The notes under the pieces are model-generated. The model did not search any database, was not told the origin of the DNA, and worked only from the letters and a program-made list of their open reading frames with translations. From assembly GCA_040773965.1 (NCBI GenBank), contig JAXGVG010000003.1, positions 1-28,483 of the forward strand: a stretch of DNA of 28,483 bases. Reading direction: 5' to 3'. Positions within the stretch are counted from its first letter, which is position 1, and each line of letters opens with the position of its first letter. Source of the stretch: JAXGVG01 sp040773965. GTDB lineage: Bacteria; Pseudomonadota; Alphaproteobacteria; UBA9219. The position numbers and the translations under genes are program-made. Of the stretch, positions 1 through 8,475 are shown one piece after another.

Positions 1-513
1 AACCTCGCGCAAATCACCTTCAACCTGACGTTCGCCGGAACGGGCACGCAGAGCATCACGGCCTCGTTCGGCACCTACGACGAATCGAACGGCGTCACGC
101 AGTTCGCGGACGCCGCCGTGTCCGTCAGCGAGTTCCAGCAAGACGGCATTCCGCGCGGTTCGTTCCAAAGCCTTTCGATCGACGAAAACGGATATGTCTC
201 GCTCAACTACGACAACGGCCGGAACCGCATCATCGCCCAGATTCCCGTCGTTCAGTTCTTCGCGGAAGACCGGCTGCAGCGTCTCACGGGCGGCGTTTAC
301 GCCCAGACGCTGGCTTCGGGCACGCCGCGCTACAGCGTCGCCGGGTCGAACGGCGCGGGAACGATCGTTTCCAACGCGCTCGAGGCGTCCAACGTCGATA
401 TCGCCACCGAGTTTACGAAACTCATTCAGGCCCAGCGCGTTTACTCGGCCAACGCGCGGACCATCACCACGGCCGACAGCATGCTGCAGGAAGTCATCAA
501 TATCGTCCGCTAG
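1..513 (+). CDS. flgE: Flagellar hook protein FlgE, C-terminal part (5' end outside window)
   Basis: FlgE polymerises into the flagellar hook outside the cell. Frame 1 is open from base 1 to the TAG at 511-513, giving 170 residues, so the start lies upstream of the window. The fragment carries the end of the hook-specific domain and the C-terminal D0 helix: a stretch containing GNxxSNALE-like residues (SNALEASNVDIATEF) followed by QAQRVYSANARTITTADSML, the heptad-rich helix shared by flagellar axial proteins. FlgG and FlgF share this tail, but the following flgK and flgL favour FlgE. The next gene starts 35 bases downstream, so co-transcription is likely. The internal GTG at 118 is not a real start because coding similarity continues upstream of it. 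Confidence 0.9.
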   Translation, partial: NLAQITFNLTFAGTGTQSITASFGTYDESNGVTQFADAAVSVSEFQQDGIPRGSFQSLSIDENGYVSLNYDNGRNRIIAQIPVVQFFAEDRLQRLTGGVYAQTLASGTPRYSVAGSNGAGTIVSNALEASNVDIATEFTKLIQAQRVYSANARTITTADSMLQEVINIVR

Positions 514-548
514 GCCCGGTTTGATTCTATCAGGGAGATAACGGTTTC

Positions 549-1949
549 ATGTCTTTGTTCTCGTCCCTTTCGGTCGCGCTTTCGGGCCTGCAGGCGGCGA
601 CGACGCAAATTTCGCTCGTGGCGAACAATATTTCGAACGCGACGACGGAAGGCTATACCACCAAAACCGCCGCCACGGCTTCGGTCACGCTGGGCAACGA
701 AGGGGGCGGCGTCAGAATCACCGGCTACCGACGCGCGACCGACACGGCGCTGTTCAACGCGCTGACCGACGCCACGTCCGACGCCAGTTACCGCAGCGCG
801 CAGGAAGATTACCTTCAACAGGTCGAAACGATTCTGGACTGCACCAACACGTCCGATCCGGCGCTGACCTCGGCCATGTCGGAGTTCGCTTCCGCGTGGA
901 AAGAGCTTTCCGCCCAGCCGGAAGACAGCATTCTTCAGCAACAGGTCATCGACGCGGCGTCGAACCTTGTCGCGCAAATCAGCAACGCGTCGTCCAAAAT
1001 CGAAGCCCTTGACCGGCAAATCACGGACGACATCAACACGACCATAACCGAGTTGAATTCCAATCTTGTGAACATCGCCGATCTTAACGCGAAAATTTCG
1101 CAAGCCCTTATGTCCGGCCAATCTTCCAGCGACCTTGAGGACCAGCGCGACACGCTGATACAGGAAGTGGCGGCCGTCATGAACGTCACGGTTATGGAGC
1201 GCGCCAACGGCCAGATCGCCCTTTACACGCCCGGGGGCTATATGCTCGTCGAGGGCACGACGGCGCGAAGCTTTACCTATAACGGCACGGACGTCACGAC
1301 GACGACGAACACGGCACTCTCGCTCAACGACGTTTTGACCGGCGGAAGCCTCGAGGCGATGGTGGATTTCCGCGCCGACGGATCGCCTGCCGCGGCGAGC
1401 ACGTCCGGGACCGGCGAAGTCATCCGGAAATTGCGCGATCAGCTCGATTTGATCGTCGAAGCGTTCACGACGTCTTCGGCGGGCCCTCCCGAGACCTTTG
1501 CCTATGCCTACGCGAACGCGACCGGCACGGCGGGCGAAGCCACCTATATTTTCTCCGGCGCCGACCGTTTCACGTTCGAGGTCAACGCGGCGCTTATCGA
1601 CGGGAGTGAAACGATCAAAACCGCCAGCGCGACGGCCGTTTGCGAAACCTTCGACGTATCGACGCGGGCGTTTACCGCCGACGGCCTGAACGTCAGCAAC
1701 GCCAGTTATGAATCGCTCGTCACAAACATCCTTTCCTGTTTCCAGCAGGCCTATAGCAACATCAGGTCGTTGAGCGAAACGGCGTCGGATCAAAAGGATT
1801 TTCTCCAGGAAAGCTACGCGAACAAAACGGGCGTCAACGTCGACGCGGAAATGGTAAAGCTTACGATACTGCAAAATTCCTACGCGGCTTCGGCCCATGT
1901 GATGGCGGCCATCCAGAAGATGTTCGACATCCTTGAAGGCCTTGTGTAA
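549..1949 (+). CDS. flgK: Flagellar hook-associated protein 1 FlgK
   Basis: FlgK (HAP1) is the first of the two junction proteins between hook and filament and is exported through the flagellar type III apparatus. The 466-residue product begins with the axial-protein D0 region (residues 1-40), including the rod/hook signature ANNISNATTEGYT at 25-37, and ends with a helix of the usual FlgK type (YAASAHVMAAIQKMFDILEGL). It is shorter than the roughly 550 residues of enterobacterial FlgK, which is common where the variable outer domain is reduced. A good ribosome site (AGGGAG) sits about 10 bases before the ATG. Its stop codon TAA overlaps the ribosome site of flgL. Oddity: it contains three cysteines (C98 and two in the last third), whereas exported flagellar axial proteins usually avoid cysteine. 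Confidence 0.93.
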   Translation: MSLFSSLSVALSGLQAATTQISLVANNISNATTEGYTTKTAATASVTLGNEGGGVRITGYRRATDTALFNALTDATSDASYRSAQEDYLQQVETILDCTNTSDPALTSAMSEFASAWKELSAQPEDSILQQQVIDAASNLVAQISNASSKIEALDRQITDDINTTITELNSNLVNIADLNAKISQALMSGQSSSDLEDQRDTLIQEVAAVMNVTVMERANGQIALYTPGGYMLVEGTTARSFTYNGTDVTTTTNTALSLNDVLTGGSLEAMVDFRADGSPAAASTSGTGEVIRKLRDQLDLIVEAFTTSSAGPPETFAYAYANATGTAGEATYIFSGADRFTFEVNAALIDGSETIKTASATAVCETFDVSTRAFTADGLNVSNASYESLVTNILSCFQQAYSNIRSLSETASDQKDFLQESYANKTGVNVDAEMVKLTILQNSYAASAHVMAAIQKMFDILEGLV

Positions 1950-1960
1950 GGAGACGAAAC

Positions 1961-2929
1961 ATGACGACCGGCATCAGCACGCTTGGCCTTCAATACGTCA
2001 ACATCAACAACCTTACCAAAGGGCAGACTCGCCTGAGCGCATTGAGCGAACAGCTTTCCAGCGGGCAAAAATACAGCACGCTGGCGCAGTATACGTCCAG
2101 CGAAGTCAAAAAAATGATAAACCTTTCCAACACCGCCGCGGAAAAGGAAAGCTATTTGTTGAACATCGCCGCGATCATGACGCGCGTCGAGGTTTACGAT
2201 TCTTCCCTGACGTCCATCGAAGATATTTCTTCCGAAGCCATTACGACCATCATCACGGCCACAACCTACGATTCCTCGAAAACCGAAACGCTTGCGACGC
2301 AATTCGCCAACTTTCTGGATCAGATGGAATATTACCTGAACCAGAAAGTGAATGGCCGCTATATTTACGCGGGCTCACGGTACTCGACGTTGCCTGTCGG
2401 CGACATGTCGGCCCTTCTGAGCGAGGATCCGACCTTGTCCTATATCACCGGAACCGATGAGCTTCCCCTTTACGATTCCGATTACGGCACCGTCGACGCC
2501 GACCTTATCGCTTCGGCCTATCACCAGGATACCGTCCCCATCGACACCGAACAGGACCTGCAATACGGCGTAACGAGCACACACGCCGGCTTTCAGAAAA
2601 TCATTCTGGGCCTGCGCTATGCCTATGCGGCTACGCAGGATCAGGCCAACTATGCGGCCTATATGCAAACGGCGAACACGTATATCACGGAAGGGCTGCA
2701 GAACGTCCGCGCCCTCCACGCCGGCGTCGCCGGTGCCGCTTCGGCCCTCGGCCGGACCGAAGCCCAGCACGAATCCTATATCAGCAGCCTGAAAAGCCAG
2801 ATCGACGATATCCAAAGCGTCGACGTGAACGAAGTGGCCATCAAGATCTCGACCTATCAGGCGACGCTGCAGTCCGCCTATGCCGCGACCGCGCAAATGG
2901 TGAATCTCAGCATTCTTCATTATTTATAG
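1961..2929 (+). CDS. flgL: Flagellar hook-associated protein 3 FlgL
   Basis: FlgL (HAP3) is the second hook-filament junction protein and is flagellin-like at both ends. The 322-residue product opens with a flagellin-type N-terminal helix (ISTLGLQYVNINNL, then LSSGQKY around residues 30-37) and closes with a flagellin-type C-terminal helix (NEVAIKISTYQATLQSAYAA). The middle contains NQKVNGRYIYAGSR, matching the FlgL pattern in which the hook-associated protein has a GxYxFaGs stretch. Start is the ATG at 1961, 11 bases after flgK, preceded by AAGGAGAC. It lies last in the flgE-flgK-flgL run. Flagellin itself is unlikely given the FlgL-like central motif and the position directly after flgK. 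Confidence 0.88.
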   Translation: MTTGISTLGLQYVNINNLTKGQTRLSALSEQLSSGQKYSTLAQYTSSEVKKMINLSNTAAEKESYLLNIAAIMTRVEVYDSSLTSIEDISSEAITTIITATTYDSSKTETLATQFANFLDQMEYYLNQKVNGRYIYAGSRYSTLPVGDMSALLSEDPTLSYITGTDELPLYDSDYGTVDADLIASAYHQDTVPIDTEQDLQYGVTSTHAGFQKIILGLRYAYAATQDQANYAAYMQTANTYITEGLQNVRALHAGVAGAASALGRTEAQHESYISSLKSQIDDIQSVDVNEVAIKISTYQATLQSAYAATAQMVNLSILHYL

Positions 2930-3071
2930 GCAAAGCCCCCTAAGGCCATCGGCGGCACGTTCGAATTGGTTGTTGTGAAATTGCGCTTTTTCCGATAGTT
3001 TTTTCGTGACGGGCGCTTGTTCTTCCCCCGCCTTCTTCCGGCGCCCCTCTTTTTCAGTCCAGAGGCCAGAA

Positions 3072-4571
3072 ATGTATTCGCCCAACAACGCACCTGCCGC
3101 CGATGTCAGCCCCGTCCGCTTGAGCTATGTCGCCGCCCTGCGCGGCATCAAGCCCCGCGCGCCCCGGTCTCCCTTTACCTATGCGCAAGTCGTCTCCCGC
3201 GACATGCAAAGTTTTATCTGCCTGGCCGCCAGCAATCCCGAAGGTTCTTTCTACGGCCTTATGCCGGACAAGGAAGCCGCGTTAAAGGCGGCGCGTTATG
3301 CCGAGCTTTGGCAGGTTTCGAACGTTACTTTTCTGGCGGAAGACTTTGCGAATTTCAGCAATGCCCTGATAGCGTTGCCCCTGCTGAATTACCTCGTCTG
3401 CGATCAGGTGGGGACTTCGTTCGCCGAGGCCGGCAAAGAAGCCTTTTACGATCTCGCCGCGAAAAAACTGGCGCCGAACGGCCTTTTATCCATTCGTTAC
3501 CGCATCGCGCCTGCCGCCGGAGACGTCCTCAACTTTCTTGTCGGCGAATTTGCCCCCGAAATGGACGTGGATCAGGCAAAGGAGTTTTTGCAGGAGATCA
3601 AGGATCTTGGCCCCCTGTATTTCGCCGATCATCCCCTCGCGCTGGCGTCTCTGGAGCGCGCCATCGCGCAAGGATTGCCGGACGAGTTCTTCTCCTCCGT
3701 TTCAACCGGTGAAAAACCCGTATCCGGGACCTTCAACAACATGGAGGCTCTTCTCACGCGCGGGTTTACCTTCGTGGGCGATGCCGATGTGGGCGCGAAT
3801 TACATGGAGCTTGTAACCCCGGCAACCGCGCACGACGTGTTGACCGCGTGCCGCGATCACTTGCTGTATGAACCCATCAAGGATTTTGCGATCCAGCGGC
3901 TCGAACGAAACGACATTTGGTGCCGGTTGCCGGTCGAACAATCGGCAGACGCCGTCGAATTGTACGGCGGTTTTACCTATGGCATCACCGCGTTGCGCGA
4001 ACAGGTGCCGGCGGAAATTACCGCTCACGGCAAACGCATCGATCTTTCCATGCCGCCTTTCGACAAGCTTATCGATCTTATGACGACCTTGCCGATGGGC
4101 ATAGGCGATTTTCTGAACCATCCCAACGGTCAGGGCGTGAATCCGGCGGACGCCGTTGCCGCCATTCATATCCTCGTTGCGACGGGCGTGGCGCGCCCGA
4201 TGCGCAGCCGGTATCCGGGGCTCGTCGAAACGCAACTCTCCCGCCCCAGGTGGTCCGTTTCGTTCAACCGCTATCTTGAGGCAATGTCCATCACCAGCTC
4301 GAGGGTTCTTTTGGCGTCGCCGATCGTCGGCGGCGTTGTGTCCCTTTCGGCCCGCGACGCCTTTGTCATTCAGGCGATAAGCCGGGTCGGGCTTGATCTT
4401 TCGGTTTCGGCTCTTCTTATGGAGCTTCAGCGCATCGTTCACGATCCCGCGCTGGCGGCCCAGGTCATGGACGTTGTCGAACCGACGCCCGAACTGGCGC
4501 GTAACATTATCCAGGACGTCGTGGGCAAGTCCATTTCCCGATGGTATGCCTACGGGCTTTTGGCGGCGTAG
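3072..4571 (+). CDS. Methyltransferase-regulatory-domain protein with a degenerate SAM-binding domain
   Basis: The 499-residue protein has the layout of proteins with a class I methyltransferase fold followed by the predicted methyltransferase regulatory domain (Pfam family MethyTransf_Reg). Residues 51-100 keep the surrounding pattern (LAASNPEGSFYG, then ARYAELWQVSNVTFLAEDF), but motif I, normally YLELGCGxG, reads YAQVVSRDM at 37-45 with no glycine at all. SAM binding is therefore doubtful. The regulatory-domain-like part runs from about 200 to 310 (LTRGFTFVGDADVGANYMEL, later FAIQRLERNDIWCR). The C-terminal third (VVSLSARDAFVIQAI) is helical. I chose the ATG at 3072, preceded by AGAGG, over an upstream in-frame GTG at 3006. 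It follows flgL by 142 bases, so a flagellar role is suggested by position only. Confidence 0.62.
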   Translation: MYSPNNAPAADVSPVRLSYVAALRGIKPRAPRSPFTYAQVVSRDMQSFICLAASNPEGSFYGLMPDKEAALKAARYAELWQVSNVTFLAEDFANFSNALIALPLLNYLVCDQVGTSFAEAGKEAFYDLAAKKLAPNGLLSIRYRIAPAAGDVLNFLVGEFAPEMDVDQAKEFLQEIKDLGPLYFADHPLALASLERAIAQGLPDEFFSSVSTGEKPVSGTFNNMEALLTRGFTFVGDADVGANYMELVTPATAHDVLTACRDHLLYEPIKDFAIQRLERNDIWCRLPVEQSADAVELYGGFTYGITALREQVPAEITAHGKRIDLSMPPFDKLIDLMTTLPMGIGDFLNHPNGQGVNPADAVAAIHILVATGVARPMRSRYPGLVETQLSRPRWSVSFNRYLEAMSITSSRVLLASPIVGGVVSLSARDAFVIQAISRVGLDLSVSALLMELQRIVHDPALAAQVMDVVEPTPELARNIIQDVVGKSISRWYAYGLLAA

Positions 4572-4615
4572 GGTCGGCCCTTGCCAGAAGGCCCGATTTT
4601 GCCCATTCTGCCGCC

Positions 4616-5350
4616 ATGGTCAAAACGCCGCCGCCCACAGTCCTGCCCGAAAACCACCGGCTTTACGTTATCGGCGACATTCACGGGCGTCTCGATTTGC
4701 TCTCCCGTCTTATGGAGGAGATAACCGTCGACGCCGCGCAGTCTCCCGGCCCGACGAAAGAACTTGTTTTCCTCGGCGATTACGTGGACAGGGGCGTCGA
4801 TTCCAAAGGCGTTCTCGACTACCTGATCCAATCGCTGCCCAAGGACAAGAAAGCCGTTTTCCTGCGCGGCAATCATGACGAGGCCATGCTCCGCTTTCTG
4901 GGCGGCGATCTCGAGCAAGCCACGGACTGGATGCTGTTGGGCGGCGGCGCCACGCTCGTGAGCTATGGCCTTAACCCTTTTCGCGCCGACGTTATGGAGG
5001 ATTCCTTAGCCTTGCACAAAGCCATGCTGGAAAAGATTCCCGCCGCCCACCGCGATTTCCTTGCCGCGACGGAGATGGATTGCACGCGCGGCGATTACTA
5101 TTTCGTCCATGCAGGCATCCGGCCGGGCGTTCCCCTCGACCGGCAGACGGACGAAGACAGGCTGTGGATCAGGTACGATTTTATGTTTTCAAAAGCCGAC
5201 CACGGCAAAGTGATCGTTCACGGCCATTCGATATTGCCGGAACCCGACGTCCAGCCCAACCGCATAGGCATCGACACGGGCGCTTACGCGACAGGCCGGT
5301 TGACGTGCCTTGTTCTGGAAAATGCCTCCCGCCGTTTTCTTACAACATGA
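4616..5350 (+). CDS. Calcineurin-like metallophosphoesterase (PPP-type Ser/Thr phosphatase / ApaH-like family)
   Basis: Predicted dinuclear-metal phosphoesterase of 244 residues, probably cytoplasmic. All signature motifs of the PPP/ApaH branch are present in order: GDIHG at 20-24, GDYVDRG at 54-60, RGNHDE at 84-89, then VHAGIRPG and IVHGHS in the second half, and a closing GIDTGAYATGRL motif. The true substrate (phosphoprotein, diadenosine tetraphosphate or another phosphoester) cannot be told from motifs. The ATG at 4616 is preferred because the first conserved strand begins at residue 15; an in-frame start at 4541 would overlap the previous gene. No strong ribosome site is visible at 4616. 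The next gene begins 7 bases after the stop, so the two are probably one transcript. Confidence 0.85.
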   Translation: MVKTPPPTVLPENHRLYVIGDIHGRLDLLSRLMEEITVDAAQSPGPTKELVFLGDYVDRGVDSKGVLDYLIQSLPKDKKAVFLRGNHDEAMLRFLGGDLEQATDWMLLGGGATLVSYGLNPFRADVMEDSLALHKAMLEKIPAAHRDFLAATEMDCTRGDYYFVHAGIRPGVPLDRQTDEDRLWIRYDFMFSKADHGKVIVHGHSILPEPDVQPNRIGIDTGAYATGRLTCLVLENASRRFLTT

Positions 5351-5357
5351 GTTTCGC

Positions 5358-6767
5358 ATGAGAGGTTACGCACAAATACTGAAGGACCGCCTCACTTTTC
5401 ACTGGTTTTCCGGTTTCATTGTCCTTCTCGCTCTTCTTCCCCTTCCCTTTGGCGCCAATCGCCCGTGGGCCAGCGATCTTATGGGCGTCCTGACGTCCCT
5501 TCTTACGCTCGGCCTTTGCCTGGAGCTTTACCGCGCAAAGACCTTCTGGCCCGCCGGAGCTCCCGTGAAACGGCTGACAGCCAGCGCTTTTCTTCTTCTC
5601 GCCGTTGGCGTTTGGGCCTTTCTTCAAACGCAAAGCTGGATGCCGGAGGGTTCGCACCATCCACTCTGGAAAGAGGTTCAGAACATGCCGGAAGCCTTTG
5701 CGGGTTCGATTTCCATCGACCCGGATCTGTTCGGCGAATCTTTCGTAAGATTGATGTCATACGCGTTTTGCTTTCTTCTGGCTTTTTGGGGAGGCCGCGA
5801 CGGCGACAACGCGTTAAGGCTTTTAAAGGTGCTGGCCGCTGCTTCCGTCGTTTACGCCCTTTACGGCTTGCTGATGCAATCAACCGGGTTGCGCATGATT
5901 TTATGGTTCCCCAAATGGGCTTATGCCGATTGCGTCACGTCTACTTTCGTGAATAAAAATTCCTACGCCACGTACGCGGGATTGGGGCTGCAGACCTGTC
6001 TCGTTTTGCTTTGGCAGCATCTTAAACGGCAGAAGCCTCTCGATTTGTCCCGTCAATCCCGGCAGGCCGCTATCCTTGAAAGGATCGCGACGCGCGATGT
6101 TTTTTACTTCCTTCCTGTCGTTATTGTGTTGGGCGCTCTTCTCTTCACGGGTTCGCGTGCAGGGATCTCTTTCAGTCTTGTGGGCTGTTGTGTCCTTCTT
6201 TTCGCCCTCGCCGCCAACCGGCGCTGGTCATGGAAACGATGGCTGCCGGTTGTTTTGGGCGGAACGGTTCTTCTTCTGGGGCTTAATTTGTTTGGCGATG
6301 CGGGTTTTCTAGACCGGCTCGACCGGGATCAGTTGAAAACCGATTTGCCCGATCGGCTGGCGGGCTACCGCATCGCCTTGCGCGCCATTGCCGGCAACCC
6401 ATGGCTGGGGTTCGGTTTGGGAGCTTTCGAAAACGCGTTCCGGCTGTATCGCGATCCTACGCTGCCGCTCTGGTTCCAGCACGCGCACAACGACTATCTC
6501 GAAGCGGCGCTTGAACTCGGCATTCCCGCCGCGCTTATGTTGTTTACGGCTATTGCCTTGCTTGTCAGTTGCTGCGTCACCGGCGTTTGGCGGCGGCGGC
6601 GGCAGGAAATTTTTCCCGCCCTTGCGGTAAGCGCAACCGCAACCGTCGCCCTTCATTCCCTTGTCGATTTCAGCCTGCAGATGCCCGCCATAGCCGCCAC
6701 CTATGCCGCGCTTTTGGGCCTTGGCGTTGCGCAAAGCTGGTCGAGCCGGACGGAACGTTCGTCATAA
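5358..6767 (+). CDS. O-antigen ligase/polymerase family membrane protein (Wzy_C domain)
   Basis: Predicted inner-membrane glycan ligase or polymerase of 469 residues with about ten or more hydrophobic segments. Family marks are NKNSYATYAGLGLQTCL in the middle, GSRAGISFSLVG after it, and the large periplasmic loop carrying NPWLGFGLGAFENAF and HAHNDYLEAALELGIP (from residue 375), a hallmark of the WaaL/Wzy superfamily. Such proteins join lipid-carried glycans to lipid A core, to one another, or to protein. The ATG at 5358 gives a short N-terminus before the first membrane segment; an earlier in-frame start at 5310 overlaps the phosphatase gene. It is convergent with the pilin-like gene, with only 14 bases between the stops. 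No glycosyltransferases lie beside it, so its polymer is not identified. Confidence 0.83.
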   Translation: MRGYAQILKDRLTFHWFSGFIVLLALLPLPFGANRPWASDLMGVLTSLLTLGLCLELYRAKTFWPAGAPVKRLTASAFLLLAVGVWAFLQTQSWMPEGSHHPLWKEVQNMPEAFAGSISIDPDLFGESFVRLMSYAFCFLLAFWGGRDGDNALRLLKVLAAASVVYALYGLLMQSTGLRMILWFPKWAYADCVTSTFVNKNSYATYAGLGLQTCLVLLWQHLKRQKPLDLSRQSRQAAILERIATRDVFYFLPVVIVLGALLFTGSRAGISFSLVGCCVLLFALAANRRWSWKRWLPVVLGGTVLLLGLNLFGDAGFLDRLDRDQLKTDLPDRLAGYRIALRAIAGNPWLGFGLGAFENAFRLYRDPTLPLWFQHAHNDYLEAALELGIPAALMLFTAIALLVSCCVTGVWRRRRQEIFPALAVSATATVALHSLVDFSLQMPAIAATYAALLGLGVAQSWSSRTERSS

Positions 6768-6781
6768 GGCCCAAACGGTTA

Positions 6782-7354
6782 TTACGGCACCGTGCAATGC
6801 GAATCTACCGTTCCTGTCGGACGGGTGATGAAAACGACGAATTTCTGGCTGTCGCTGTTTTCGTCGTAACTGACTTCCTGGCTTGAGAATTTCGACGCCG
6901 CCTGCGTCAGACCCGTTTTGACGCCGATGGTTTTGCCGCCTGTCGGCGACGTCCAGATGCACCGGCCTCCCTCGTCGTCGGCGTTCACATAATACCACGC
7001 CTCGAATCCGGCCGTCGGCGGCGGCAGCAGAAGGGCGCGCACGCCCGTCCAGATGTTCTTGTCCGTCGCCTGGTCGCCTTCGCACTCCAGCGCCGAAACA
7101 AGCGTTCCGGCGGCATTCGACGAAGGCCAGCCGTCGCCGTTGTTGTTTGTGCCGTAAAGCAGGTTGCATTCGTTGATCTTGCTTCGGATCAAATTGGTCT
7201 GGGTCACAATATCCGCCGAAACGCGGTCGGCCACGCTGGCCACGCCGAAACCACCGCCGCTCGAGGACATGAGCGCCGCCAGTACGCCCAGAATCGCAAT
7301 CACAAAAAGGATAGGGCCGATGGCAATGCCGGCCTCGGAAGAGAAACGCCGCAT
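6782..7354 (-). CDS. Pilin-like secreted protein with a GIAIGPILF N-terminal membrane segment
   Basis: Protein of 190 residues, not recognised as a named family. It starts with a short charged leader (MRRFSSEAG), then a hydrophobic segment at 10-29 (IAIGPILFVIAILGVLAAL), then a soluble domain with four cysteines (63, 91, 132, 187) that could form two disulfides in the periplasm. This layout resembles a type IV prepilin with cleavage after Gly9, but the usual Glu at mature position 5 is absent (Pro or Ile instead). An alternative is a single N-terminal membrane anchor. The ATG at 7354 is preferred: GAGGCG lies about 7 bases before it, and it places the leader as in prepilins. It lies 53 bases after the outer-membrane gene and is probably in its operon. 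Confidence 0.6.
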   Translation of the reverse strand: MRRFSSEAGIAIGPILFVIAILGVLAALMSSSGGGFGVASVADRVSADIVTQTNLIRSKINECNLLYGTNNNGDGWPSSNAAGTLVSALECEGDQATDKNIWTGVRALLLPPPTAGFEAWYYVNADDEGGRCIWTSPTGGKTIGVKTGLTQAASKFSSQEVSYDENSDSQKFVVFITRPTGTVDSHCTVP

Positions 7355-7407
7355 TAACGCCTCGTCAAAATAGGGTCTGGCCCCGGTTAAACCCGCGCGA
7401 ACGACAA

Positions 7408-8475
7408 TCAGTACAGCTTGTAACGGAACTGTGCGCCCCATTCGACCGTCTGGTTCATAGGCTCAACGCCGCAAATGACATATTCCGAACCGAAACCGCA
7501 CTTATAATTCGACGTGCCTACGTTCCAGTAATTGAAGAACGGTCCGAACGACCAGCGCGACATCATGTACATAAGTTCGCCACGAATGCCGTAGCCGTTA
7601 TCCTGCTGGTTGAGCATGTTGGGATAACCATCATAAACATCCGTCAACTTCGAGTACTGCCATCCCTTAACGAAAAAGTCGTATTCGACGCTTAACGCCA
7701 GATGCGCGCCGTTGTTAAGCCTCATCCGAGGCTGGAAGCCCAAGGGAACGTAGAGATATTGGCTTTCGCGGCGGTAGCCGCTGCTTCCAATGCTTGAATA
7801 CCCCCGCGCGTCGTTCTTAAGATACCGGTAGCCGATGCCGGTGAACGGCGCGACGGCAAAACGGCCGAACAGAAAATCCTTTCCGCCCAGAGCGCGAAGC
7901 TCGAACAGATAATCGGGTTGATCCCCCTGTTCGCCCGAACCTTCGTAATCGACGTCGCCCGCCGCAAATCGCAAATCGCCGCGCACGAACCAGCCGTCGT
8001 AAAGGCCGCCCGTGAGAAGCGCGTTGACGCCGAATTTATAGCCATAATTTTTCACTTCCAGATCGGGTTCCTGATAATTGTAACGCGAAAGCTGGCCGCC
8101 AAGTTCGATGCCCGTCACGTTACGGAGTCCCGATGTAGGATCCGCCGGTCCCGACCGGGGCTCGGGCGGCGGATCAGGCACGGGAACATAGGTATGGGTC
8201 GTGCCGGGAATGGGCTTAATTGTCTGGACCGGTATGGGGGGATTAACCAGCGCCTGATACTGCGGCTGGTAGGGTACATCGGTCCTCGCCTGTCCCGCCG
8301 CGAGACGCCGCGCGGCCTGACCGGGTTGGTAATCCCATGTTACGGAACGCATCCGGCTTTCCCGCGCCGATGTGTCGAACACGCTGTCAAGGCCCTGCCC
8401 CCGGGCAGACCCCGGCAGCGTCATTAAAAGTGAGGCCAATAGAAGGAAGCTGGGGCAAAAATAGCCGCGTTTCAT
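7408..8475 (-). CDS. Outer-membrane beta-barrel protein, function unknown
   Basis: The 355-residue protein has a clear Sec signal peptide (positive MKRGYF, hydrophobic LLLASLLMTLPGSA, probable cleavage near residues 24-26). A proline-rich linker follows (about 65-110, with PIPVQTIKPIPGTT and PVPDPPPEPRSGP). From about 118 to the end there are alternating amphipathic strands rich in Tyr, Phe, Trp and Gly (GIELGGQLSRYNYQ, YLYVPLGFQPRMRL, WSFGPFFNYWNVG). It ends in WGAQFRYKLY with a terminal aromatic residue, as expected for BAM-inserted barrels. Conserved outer-membrane anchor motifs such as OmpA peptidoglycan binding are absent. Start ATG at 8475. It is divergent from the aldolase gene and upstream of the pilin-like gene. 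Confidence 0.75.
   Translation of the reverse strand: MKRGYFCPSFLLLASLLMTLPGSARGQGLDSVFDTSARESRMRSVTWDYQPGQAARRLAAGQARTDVPYQPQYQALVNPPIPVQTIKPIPGTTHTYVPVPDPPPEPRSGPADPTSGLRNVTGIELGGQLSRYNYQEPDLEVKNYGYKFGVNALLTGGLYDGWFVRGDLRFAAGDVDYEGSGEQGDQPDYLFELRALGGKDFLFGRFAVAPFTGIGYRYLKNDARGYSSIGSSGYRRESQYLYVPLGFQPRMRLNNGAHLALSVEYDFFVKGWQYSKLTDVYDGYPNMLNQQDNGYGIRGELMYMMSRWSFGPFFNYWNVGTSNYKCGFGSEYVICGVEPMNQTVEWGAQFRYKLY

Noticed and set aside
510..1898. Long open frame (462 residues) on the minus strand opposite flgK
   Set aside because: It is an Arg/Val-rich shadow of flgK in the opposite strand; the plus-strand product is a clear FlgK.
2953..2969. Possible sigma-54 promoter (GGCACG followed by AATTGG) between flgL and the next gene
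   Set aside because: The GG and GC elements are not at the fixed spacing of a sigma-54 site and the second element lacks TTGC.
6590..6606. Short CGG trinucleotide run inside the O-antigen ligase-type gene
   Set aside because: It encodes an arginine cluster in a cytoplasmic loop and is too short to be a meaningful repeat.
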